In this document: positions 33,532 through 45,500 of the stretch, piece by piece
Layout: each line of letters opens with the position of its first letter
Numbering within the stretch: the first letter of the stretch is position 1
NCBI RefSeq assembly: GCF_040183065.1
Contig: NC_091118.1
Coordinates: 211,495,029-211,559,028, forward strand
DNA from: Periplaneta americana
Lineage: Eukaryota; Arthropoda; Insecta; Blattodea; Blattidae
Length of the DNA stretch: 64,000 nucleotides
Direction: 5' to 3'
Notes under the pieces: model-generated
Database searches by the model: none
Told to the model about the DNA's origin: nothing
Seen by the model: the letters and a program-made list of their open reading frames with translations, nothing else
Translations under genes and position numbers: made by a program

Positions 33532-36500
33532 CTGTGCGCTTTGCTGCACTTATTCGGTCCAGGGATCATCTGTGTTTGATAGAAGGATAAATCGTTTAAT
33601 ATTTTACTTAGATGAAATTGTATTTAAATAATTAAAATAGGCCTACGATTATTTTCGTCCAGTGAGCACTCATTTGGTGCAAGGATAATTCTATGTTGTT
33701 TGGGTAAAGGGAGGTAAGTCACAAAAATGAGTTTGGAGATAAATGAAAATTAAACTTGGAACTCTTATTGCAAATAATTTTCTACACAAATAAAACACAT
33801 CAACTGCTAGTATTCTTTTGATTTTTGCACACCCACTTGTGTAATTTAACTTGTGTGTTCATCTGGGGAACAAAATTTCAACTGCATAAAAAAGGACTTA
33901 TTCCCCTTTAACCAAACACCACAGAATTCCTTACAATGTTCCTTAATTGTTATTACATGCAAATAATTAAAACAAATATTTGGTACTCGGAACATCCGTT
34001 TTTGGTGCAAGGATAATTAAATTAAGAGTATTTTGAGACAGATTTTATCCCGCGTAATAGTTGAATTAGACTACAGTCTGCAGCTCTGATTTGATTAGAT
34101 GTGTCGTGCCCATGTTTCCAACATCTGTCCAACATGTTCATGAAATAAAACACCCTCTTTGTATAAGCATTACTACTTGGTAAGCTTAGAACAGAATTAG
34201 CCAGTTTTTTCCAAATTTATAACATTAACATGGTTTCACTTTAAACGGGTGAGCACTAAAACCCATTTCTAAAAAGGCTGCACATTTTAATGCCTGTCTT
34301 GAACAACAAAATTCATCAAATAAATCATCATCATTCACGGCAAAATCAAATGTTTAGAATATAAATTTTTATATTATGCAAAAATAAGGGAGAAAAATGC
34401 TCGAAGAGAAGTATAATATGGGAGTCGAGAGTCTGTTAAAAATTGGGGGCAAATATGGGAGATCCCGGGAAATACAGAGAGTTGACAACCCTAATTAAAA
34501 ACCATATAAGTGTCCCCTTCACTTTGTAGCAGTTATTGAAATATCAATCAATCTTCTTAATGTATCCAGCTGTTTGCTGACAACATAAAGTCCCCTATAG
34601 TCCACTGTAGTCTATTCAGTTGTTGTTTTTCACGAGAAATGAGGGGTATTTTGATTGGTGTTCATTATAGATGCCTGTTGCTAGTAGCCAGAGTTGGGGT
34701 GTAGTCAATATATACTGCAGGGCTGTGTCTTCTGCAACTGGTACTGATGATTTTAATTTACTTATTTTGTGGTTTATGGATGGACAGATAGAAGACTGTG
34801 TTCCAGATTATTACACCACAGACAAGTAGGATTATCAGAAATGTGAAATCGGTGTAGGTACAATTGAGTGATAATGTGACCTGTTCTGGCTCTTGTTAAA
34901 AATGTCTGAACATGTCTGGGCAAGTTTTTGTATATTTCCAGGTCATTTGGTTTCTTTTGTACAGACTGTAAAATTTTTCCTTTGTCAGAAGAGAGCCAAT
35001 TGTTGATCCATAGGTTTGTGAAATGAGACTTGACTGAAGCAAAAGCATTGGATAGAGATATCACTTGAAGAGGTCTTGGTTGCAAATATGTTGCCTGTTT
35101 TGCAATATCATCGACTTTCTCGTTTCCAGGTATACCACAATGACTAGGTATCCATTGAAATGTTATTTCCTTTTGGAGTTCTTTTAGTTTACTAAGTTGT
35201 TTCCGAATTGGAATAATTGTATGTGCGTATAGGTTTGGTACATATTTAATTATATTAAATATAGCCTAAATATAGCCCTCTTGGAGTCGGTAAGTATGCA
35301 AATAGATTTTTCAGAAATTTGAGTAACACACTGAATCAATCAATCTTCTTAATGTATCCAGCTGTTTGCTGACAAACATACATCTGGTTAGGTACTTCTT
35401 CCACCAGATGTATTTCTGGGATAACACACTGAAAAGCAGCATCAATAGCTAGCAATTCAGTGTCAAGACTGGAGGAGGATGAACACGGTATGAAATAACT
35501 TTCTTGGTATTTTGGAATATAATACCCTGCTCCTGATATCCCATTATTAGGATTTAGAGATCCATCTGTATAAAATTGAAGGTGATCCTTATATGTGCTG
35601 CAGAGTAGTTTCATGGCATCTAACTTAAGAATGTATGGAGGATCATTTTTGGAAAAATATAAAACTTTAAAAACTTAAATCTTTAAAAAGTATTAAAACG
35701 TAATTTAAAAAGCCTTTATCAGCAATTGATGATCTACTTTACAGTGCCATTCGCTAATCTAAGATATATTACCTTTTTTAAATTACATTTTAACACTTTT
35801 TAAAAGTTTTGTACTGTACTGTGATGCGATATGTACTGAAGAAAATTACCATTTGAATGGTTGTTAGGTACTTCTTCCACCAGATGTATTTCTGGAATTT
35901 GGGCCCCATCGCAGCCACCATGTAGTAGAAGTACATGATAATGTGCACGAACGTGTTGAGCAGGGCGAAGAACGTGCTGTGACCACCTGCAACAACACAG
36001 CACAACACAACTTATAAAAACTGAAACTGATAAATAATATTGTGTCTATAATGGGCGATTCAAAAGGTTGTGATGAAACTGAAGGATCTTATAGAAGGCT
36101 CGAAATATAACATTTTTCAAATAGGAACTTATGACCTCTAAAGTAATCCTCAGCCAGTACAAGACTAAACATTCACAATGAAAATTGAACATAACCGTAA
36201 CATAAACATTACCCTAAGACGTTAACATGAAAGTTTGCAAACTCCAAACTTTCATGCTTATGCTTACGTGATTTGCAAACAGAACACAATCGTGGAGCGC
36301 TGAAGTATACGACAGAATATGAGGAAATGGCGTCGTTGTTAAGTTTCCATGGTTACCGAGTATGTTTGCTGTTTATATTCCCATCGTGAATGATGGTATG
36401 ACTTCTTGATTTTACCACAGTCTAGTATATACAGTCACGAAGCTTAATACTTACTAAATATGCAAACATAAACAGTTGAAATATGCATCCATACATAGTT

Positions 36501-39500
36501 GCTCACCACCAGGATCGCTACTATCACCTCATCACAGATCTTTCCCTAACAGTCCATAAAATGTATTGTACTTTCGATATCGTGTTCTTTTGAAAAAAAT
36601 TAACACCTTCCTTCCACTATTGAAATATGAAAAATCATAAGGTTTATATATTATTTTCATAAAATATATATTATCTTCTAGAAACTCACCTTCCTGGATC
36701 TTTCAGAAGGGTAACTCTAACCTTTTTTCTTACAATTTATAGTACTACAAACGTCTCCTTGTCCTATATTATTATTCAAATTATTGTATTTTAGCCATTT
36801 ACATTTATTACAACCAATAACGAACATTTCACAGTTTAAACAACTTTTCACAACAATGCGAAATACGGCACAGTCAATGCTTATCATTGCTAAGCTTTAT
36901 TTAGTGTAATGTGTCCATAAGTTCCGTTTACTTCTTGTTGCATAATATGTTGCAGAAATAATTACAAAACTGTGTTATTTTAATGTGAAGAGAATTTTAC
37001 ATGTTAACATAATCTGTTCGCGTCAACATTTCAAGTTTAGAATGGAAGCTATTTTGAGGTTTAATAAAAAAGAATTTATATTGTGATTTCAATTTAGCAC
37101 ATCCACCTTTCTTAATTTTAGACAAAACATTTACCATACCACTCCTATGAAATTAGTGTACGTACAATTGTGTTACTTCGTCTCTTAAGTAGTAGATAAA
37201 TACAATAATTCAGTACTCGATTGTAGTATTAAAATGCAGACAAACAATGTCCTGGTATCATACATGACATTATGCTTGATTATAATGTATGATTGCGAAT
37301 TTAGGAATGTAAGTTAAATATAGTAAACATAACCTATAATTTTCATATGAATGGCAAGGCATTGGAGATCACTAAATTTAGACAGAAAGGGGCAACTGGT
37401 ACAGTAAACATAATCTATAATTTCAACATGTCTAAATATCCGTGCGGTGCAATTGAAAATTACTGAATCGTGCATAAATGAATGTACAAGAATTTCGCAA
37501 TATTTAATCGAAATAGAGGCAGGTATTACACATACGAACAACGTAATTTTCACACAATAAATAATATTACATCTTAACTCGCAAGTGAATTATGTCTGAA
37601 GTGTCTCATAATCATTGTTTTAAATTTTATTAATGGAATTACACTACATTTTAGAGAAACATATGTTACTGTTCATGCATTCCAACTAATTTATATGGTT
37701 GAAACGCCGCCCTTTGTGATCGAGTTAAGCGAATTACATGGTCTGCCTTACGGCCTGTATTAGATCACGATGGCTGTGGCACAGTCTATTGTTCCTAGTA
37801 CTCACAGCACTCCAAGCGGCTAGCAACTATCGCGAGATTTGCAAAAAAAATCACCCCAAGCTTCGTGACTGTCTATAGTAGACTGTGATTTTACCGTAAC
37901 GTTTATATTCTAAAGTTAACGCTTACGTTATGTTTAATTTTCATTGTGAATGAGCCTTAAGAGTAATGCGGAGATTTTCTACAATACAAGAATTTTTATA
38001 AAAAAAAAGGTACATATAAATAATTCTACGTAAAACAAAATTACAAAATTATTTTTCCGAAAAGTGGTCCACTATACTGCAGATTACAGGTAACTTTCGA
38101 CGTACTATGCAATAGCGAGTGGAATCAAGAAGAAACAAATGAATGCATACTGCATTGGCCATTTACACGATATTGCAAGGCCATGAACCAGAAGAAGCAA
38201 ATAATGCAATTATTAAAAGAAGAGACAAATGAAATGTATACTGCAGGACATTACACAAGCCAAATAAAGGCAAATTAAAAACGTAAATACAAGACTTCCA
38301 CAAGAACTTGTTTTAAGCTATTTACAACCAACTGTGAAAACAATTATTTCTCTTCTCTATTTTTAAAATGGAAATATAACATTACTTACCGGGAGCAAAC
38401 TTCATACCCATCCAGACACTCATGGGCATGCAGCCATGATGAATCACATGGAGATTGGACACCTGATTATTCTTCTTTCGAAGTATGAAAAATAACTGCA
38501 ACAAAATTGTTATATTGGTATAAACATTCGCAAATATAGAGTGAAAACAAACAGTGAATGCGAAGAATGGAGCAGCTCATCTAAATATGCATACATGAAA
38601 ATGCTTCGAAATGAAATATCCAATAAGATGGAAGCTTTGTTTCCGTGTCTTTGTCCAAACTAGATCCCAACACGACCACAATTGCATACACAACACACAA
38701 TAGATCATAACATGTGGCTGATTCCTGACATTAAAAAATTAAACCGTACAATTTATAAACGAATTCAAATGTCTTATTTCTGGAGTTATAGCAAATGTTT
38801 GTTGTGTACAAGTCACAAAACTAAAGCTCATCTTTTTATTTGGGTGCATATTAAATGATTTCGTATGTACAGAGTGATTCACGAGAAATAGTAAATAGTT
38901 CAAAGTGTAGTAGTATGGACTATTTTGAGTAAAAAAAAAGTTCATATAAACATGTGTCCAACTTACATTGGATATATAGATATAGCTGTTTGAATGTCAC
39001 CGGTTAACAAGCCTTCCAAATGGTATGAAGAAACGACAAATGACTGCGTACAAAGTATGTGTCGCTCTTTTGAGATCATCTGAGGGCTGCACCAGCGAAT
39101 AGGGATTATAAAGAATGGACACTGAGCGAATTTTCCTGTGTTTTGTTTCTCTGTGCGCCAGCGGCTAGTTCCACTTTGAAGCGCTAGAGGTAGTGTAATC
39201 GAGCATACGCTAAGATAATAATTGAGAATAGATTTAAGGCACAGGATCCAAATATCGCCTACCTTATTGCATAATCCAGTAACGCTTTGCTTCAAATAAA
39301 TTCAAGTTAACAGCTTTTCCCTATTTCTCTGTGACAAACTAACTGTAATAATAATATTTTATATTTCAGATATAATACATTATATTATAAAATAATATAA
39401 TACATTATAAAATTAAGTATCGAATTCGTTTAATATTTGTATAATAATATAATATAGGTATATGGTTTTACTTCTCGTAAGAGTTTGGTTTTTCCATTTT

Positions 39501-42500
39501 CAGCGCTATCAAATCATTACATATTTTAATTGTTGTTGGGGTCAACGTCTCAACTCTCATTATAAAGGAACTCTAGAGTCTAGACATTGCAGTTAATGAA
39601 GGATTTATTATTTTATGGATCCAATTTATTTTATTTGAGTACATAATGTACCTAGATGTATTAATTGTGTGTGTTAGATTTCCGCTGTGTCGACTGCTAG
39701 CTGGTGTGATGTCAGCGCCAACTCTAGGGAGAAAGCAGGATCTCACGCTTTAGCTGGCTTGAAGGTCATTGAAATCAGTCCGGCTACATCAAAGGTACCG
39801 ACGCGAAGTGTCCATTCTTTATAATCCCTATTCGCTGGCTGCACTGTTCATAATGGGTTTACAGAAACAGCTGTTTGTAGTTCCCTTGGCTACAAAGATG
39901 GGCATGTTCTTCCAGCATGACGGAGCTCCTGTACATTTAAGCTGTCAGGTGACACATCATCTAAATCTCACATTCCCCGAACGATGAATCGGCCGTGGTA
40001 GTCAAATGCATTGGCCATAAAGGTCCCCAGATCTTACTCTTGTCGGTTTTTGTCTGTGGGGGTGTATGAAAGGCGAAAGTGTACAAAAACAAAGTGCAAC
40101 AGCTACTGTTGCCAACAGTGCAGTGAAGTGCATTGAATTGTTAAATGTATTGAGACCGCGCGAATAAGCAATAAATGTAATCATTAAGAAATTCATCTTT
40201 CCTTTTTGTCATTTATAACAATTGTTATGCGTAACTTTCAAACAGTTGTACACCCATTGAAAATTGGACACATGTTTATATGAACTTTACTCAAAAGAGT
40301 TCACACTACCACACCCTAAAATACAGATTTACTATTCCTCCTGAACCATTCTGTACATGTTTATTTGACAGACAGTTCATGAAAAACACAACGTGATAAG
40401 GAAATTGAGTTGTGAAATGAGTAACACGGATATTGAAAATGCATGTGTTATGTGTGACCACTTATTTTTCAACAACAAAGGCCTTATCCAAAAATATAAT
40501 GAATAATTTATCAAGTGTCTTTATTCAAACATATTCTAAATAATTTATCAAATGTCTTTATACACACATACTCTGAATAATTTATCAAGTGTCTTTATTC
40601 AAACATATTCTAAATAATTTATCAAATGTCTTTATACACACATACTCTGAATAATTTATCAAGTGTCTTTATTCAAACATATTCTAAATAATTTATCAAA
40701 TGTCTTTATACACACATACTCTGAATAATTTATCAAGTGTCTTTATTCAAACATATTCTAAATAATTTATCAAATGTCTTTATACACACATACTCTGAAT
40801 AATTTATCAAATGTCTTTATACACACATACTCTGAATAATTTATCAAGTGTCTTTATTCAAACATATTCTAAATAATTTATCAAATGCCTTTATACACAC
40901 ATACTCTGAATAATTTATCAAGTGTCTTTATTCAAACATATTCTAAATAATTTATCAAATGTCTTTATACACACATACTCTGAATAATTTATCAAGTGTC
41001 TTTATTCAAACATATTCTAAATAATTTATCAAATGTCTTTATACACACATACTCTGAATAATTTATCAAGTGTCTTTATTCAAACATATTCTAAATAATT
41101 TATCAAATGTCTTTATACACACATACTCTGAATAATTTATCAAATGTCTTTATACACACATACTCTGAATAATTTATCAAGTGTCTTTATTCAAACATAT
41201 TCTAAATAATTTATCAAATGTCTTTATACACACATACTCTGAATAATTTATCAAGTGTCTTTATTCAAACATATTCTAAATAATTTATCAAATGTCTTTA
41301 TACACACATACTCTGAATAATTTATCAAGTGTCTTTATTCAAACATATTCTAAATAATTTATCAAATGTCTTTATACACACATACTCTGAATAATTTATC
41401 AAGTGTCTTTATTCAAACATATTCTAAATAATTTATCAAATGTCTTTATACACACATACTCTGAATAATTTATCAAATGTCTTTATACACACATATTCTA
41501 AATAATTTATCAAATGTCTTTATACACACATACTCTGAATAATTTATCAAATGTCTTTATACACACATACTCTGAATAATTTATCAAGTGTCTTTATTCA
41601 AACATATTCTAAATAATTTATCAAATGTCTTTATACACACATACTCTGAATAATTTATCAAGTGTCTTTATTCAAACATATTCTAAATAATTTATCAAAT
41701 GTCTTTATACACACATACTCTGAATAATTTATCAAGTGTCTTTATTCAAACATATTCTAAATAATTTATCAAATGTCTTTATACACACATACTCTGAATA
41801 ATTTATCAAATGTCTTTATACACACATACTCTGAATAATTTATCAAGTGTCTTTATTCAAACATATTCTAAATAATTTATCAAATGTCTTTATACACACA
41901 TACTCTGAATAATTTATCAAGTGTCTTTATTCAAACATATTCTAAATAATTTATCAAATGTCTTTATACACACATACTCTGAATAATTTATCAAATGTCT
42001 TTATACACACATACTCTGAATAATTTATCAAGTGTCTTTATTCAAACATATTCTAAATAATTTATCAAATGTCTTTATACACACATACTCTGAATAATTT
42101 ATCAAATGTCTTTATATACACATACTCTGAATAATTTATCAAATGTCTTTCTCTCGAATTTAAAATAAAGACAAGTACGACAGACTTGCACATACATGGC
42201 AATTTTTCACTGCGAACAGCAAGTTCAGTTACCGAAAAAATTAAATAATGTAAAACAATGAATATTATATGAGTTTTCTTCATAGTTATATCCCATAATT
42301 TATAAGCACTAAGAGTACAAAACAGTGACAAGATATTACTGGAAAAATTTGTTGGGAGAAAATTGAGCATCTGTTGCAGAATTAAGCAAAGCGCCATCTC
42401 TCATACGTTTCTGTCGTTTTAAATTAAGTATTAAGTTATGGGTTAATTAGTTTGTGGCTTATGGCCGGCGACTTAATCCAGTACAGCCTCTCTTAACTTT

Positions 42501-45500
42501 GATTGATAGAGCTATTTAAAGTATTAAGACTTGGAGAGAAGATACGAGATACCTATTAGAAAAAGAAAACTGAAAGCACTGCAGGCATGAAACTGAGAAA
42601 ATTATAAACGCTTACAAATTCAAGTATGTATTTGGAATAACGTTTCGTTATCCATAAAATGCAATATTAATTATTTTGATTCAGATAGAATCACAGAGTG
42701 AGGCTGTCAGTAAGTAATTAGAATATTAGTAGGCGCCAAATCTATAGAATTGTGAAGGATCATTTAAAAAAGACTACAAATAATGCCCATGGCTTGTCAG
42801 TATATTTTTTCATTAATAAACTTCCTCGTATAGGTCAGTTTCTATCTGATGCTTTTCCAATTCACTGTGGGCTAAAGCAGGGAGATGCATTATCACCTTT
42901 ACTTTTTAACTTCGCTCTAGAGTATGCCATTAGGAAAGTCCAGGATAACAGAGAGGGTTTGGAATTGAACGGGTTACATCAGCTGCTTGTCTATGCGGAT
43001 GACGTGAATATGTTAGGAGAAAATCCACAAACGATTTACTTGAAGCAAGTAAAGCGATCGGTTTGGAAGTAAATCCCGAAAAGACAAAGTATATGATTAT
43101 GTCTCGTGACCAGAATATTGTACGAAATGGAAATATAAAAATTGGAGATTTATCATTCGAAGAGGTGAAAAAATTCAAATATCTTGGAGTAACAGTAACA
43201 AATATAAATGACACTCGGGAGGAAATTAAACGCAGAATAAATATGGGAAATGCGTGTTATTATTCGGATGAGAAGCTCTTATCATCCAGTCTGCTGTCCA
43301 AAAATCTGAAAGTTAGAATTTATAAAACAGTTATATTACCGGTTGTTCTGTATGGTTGTGAAACTTGGACTCTCACTCTGAGAGAGGAACATAGGTTAAG
43401 GGTGTTTGAGAATAAGGTTCTCAGGAAAATACTTGAGGCTAAGAGGGATGAAGTTACAGGAGAATGGAGAAAGTTACACAATGCACAACTGCACGCATTG
43501 TATTCTTCACCTGACATAATTAGGAACAGTAAATCCAGACGTTTGAGATGGGCAGGGCATGTAGCACGTATGGGCGAATCCAGAAATGCATATAGAGTTT
43601 TAGTTGGGAGACCGGAAGGAAAAAGACCTTTAGGGAGGCCGAGACATAGATGGGAGGATAATATTAAAATGGGTTTGAGGGAGGTGGGATATGATGATAG
43701 AGACTGGATTAATCTTGCACAGGATAGGGACCGATGGCGAGCTTATGTGAGGGTGGCAATGAACCTTCGGGTTCCTTAAAAGCCATTTGTAAGTAAGTAA
43801 GTAAGTAAGTAAACTCCCTCATATGTAATCGTGAAAACTTTGTGACTAATTCACCACTTCATAGCATGAATACGCATAAAAAGTGACTTTCATGCTCTAT
43901 CGGCAAGTCTGTCGTGCTATCAAAAAAGAGTGCGTTATATGGTAGTAAATTTTTTTAATAGCCTCCCTATGGATATAAAAAATGAAATTCAAAACATAAA
44001 TAATTGATTAAATGTCGATCTTACTCGTGTTAATTGTGTAAGCATGTGAGGCTTACAGCTGTTTCGGTGCTTCTTCACACCATTCTCAGAGCCTACTAGA
44101 TCTCGGCGTCATCTCGAACTTCGCTGCCTGTTGTGTGGATGCGTTCGATTGTTGAAAAGTGTTGAAATGTGGAGTCAAATAGTGTGTGTGTACTGAAATA
44201 GATCTGTGTGTTGAGAATTTGATCAGGGTGTGTTTTAGTGTGTCTGTATATTTCGTATTGTTCTAGTGTGTTGAGTTTTTGGTTTTTGGGTTGTATGTGT
44301 AGGATTTCCATGTCTGTATTTATGTTATTGTATGTGTGATTAGCATTAGTTATGTGTTCGGCATATGTAGATGTATTGTGTCCTCTGGTTATTGCTTTAA
44401 TGTGTTCTTTGTATCGAGTTTGGAATGATCTGCCTGTCTGTCCAATGTTCATTCCAGATCATTCCAAACTCGATACAAAGAACATATTAAAGCAATAACC
44501 AGAGGACACAATACATCTACATATGCCGAACACATAGCCAATGCTAACCACACATACAATAACACAAATACAGACATGGAAATCCTACACATACAACCCA
44601 AAAACCAAAATCTCAACACACTAGAACAATACGAAATATACAGACACACTAAAACACACCCTGATCAAATTCTCAACACACAGATCAATTTCAGAACACA
44701 CAATTTGACACCACATTTCAACAATCGAACGCACCCACACAACAGGCAGCGAAGTTGAGATAGTGGCGAGATCTAATAGGCTCTGAGGATGGTGCGATGA
44801 AGCACCGAAACAGCTGTAAGCCGCACATGGTTACATATTAACACGAGTAAGATCGCCATTTAATCAATTATTTATATTCAAGTGTTAAAAATAGTGTACG
44901 AAAGATTCAACATGGATCAAAACATAAGATTATTTTGGGCCAAATTAAAGAAGTACCTAATTTCTTACGCCTTCTATTCTGTAGGTGAATTCATGACATT
45001 CAACAATGCTTTATAAATTTTTCTGTGTTATATGAAATACTGATACTAAACCTTTATATTATTCTAGTAGACTATATTGTAAAACTCTTCTGCATATATT
45101 TCAACTAGACTGTGACTATAATTAAGACTTTGTAATACTATTAAGATTTTTTTTATATGTCCCATATTCTAGCTGTGAAGCCATGTACGAATACCATGAA
45201 ATGGAAATAAATACAATATGTGAGTCCAAATCAGTCAATTAACTGACAGAGTCAAACATAGGCAGTCAAGTAAATACGTTAGGTCAAGTAACTAAGGTAA
45301 TCAAGTCAGACCAATTTAGTCAGTCAGTGACGTTATTCAGATGAATTTAGTCACAATTGGAGGTACGTGGTAAGTACATTATACGAGGCAGATTATAGTA
45401 GTTGATAAGATGATTTGACTGTTAATTCAACTGAAGTACTGTGTTTGACTTCACTTACTGTATCGAAGAACTCCGTGAACTTGGAGAAATAATACCACCA

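Larger units (their letters stand above)
44000..44916. mobile_element. PLE inverted dimer, copy 4
   Basis: The left half is minus and the right half plus, meeting at about 44452 to form a long palindrome. The 11-bp duplication TCAAAACATAA is at 43989-43999 and 44917-44927. Both halves encode the C-terminal end of the PLE protein. The empty site is visible at about 50-60 of the window. Confidence 0.9.
42760..45223 (+). mobile_element. LINE-J copy 2, host to an RTE and a PLE insertion
   Basis: Before the RTE it encodes [11 protein letters not shown]. After it come [38 protein letters not shown], then the PLE, then the 3' end shared with position 1-332. Both insertions are bounded by target duplications. 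It is a 5'-truncated jockey/CR1-like LINE. Confidence 0.78.

Noticed and set aside
35336-35614. Second elongase exon or alternative exon suggested by the repeated exon piece
   Set aside because: Only 33 bp are copied, within an insertion in a LINE and without splice sites.
37314-37553. 79-codon open frame shared by two P-like copies (also at 57047-57286), nearly identical in sequence
   Set aside because: Both frames stay open with few changes, but there is no domain or third copy to support coding, and conservation may only reflect recent common origin.
40503-42151. Regular repeats resembling a CRISPR array
   Set aside because: The units are directly adjacent 37-bp monomers with no unique spacers, in an insect-like genome. 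It is a satellite.
42065-42397. 110-codon minus-strand frame
   Set aside because: It overlaps the satellite edge and has no domain.
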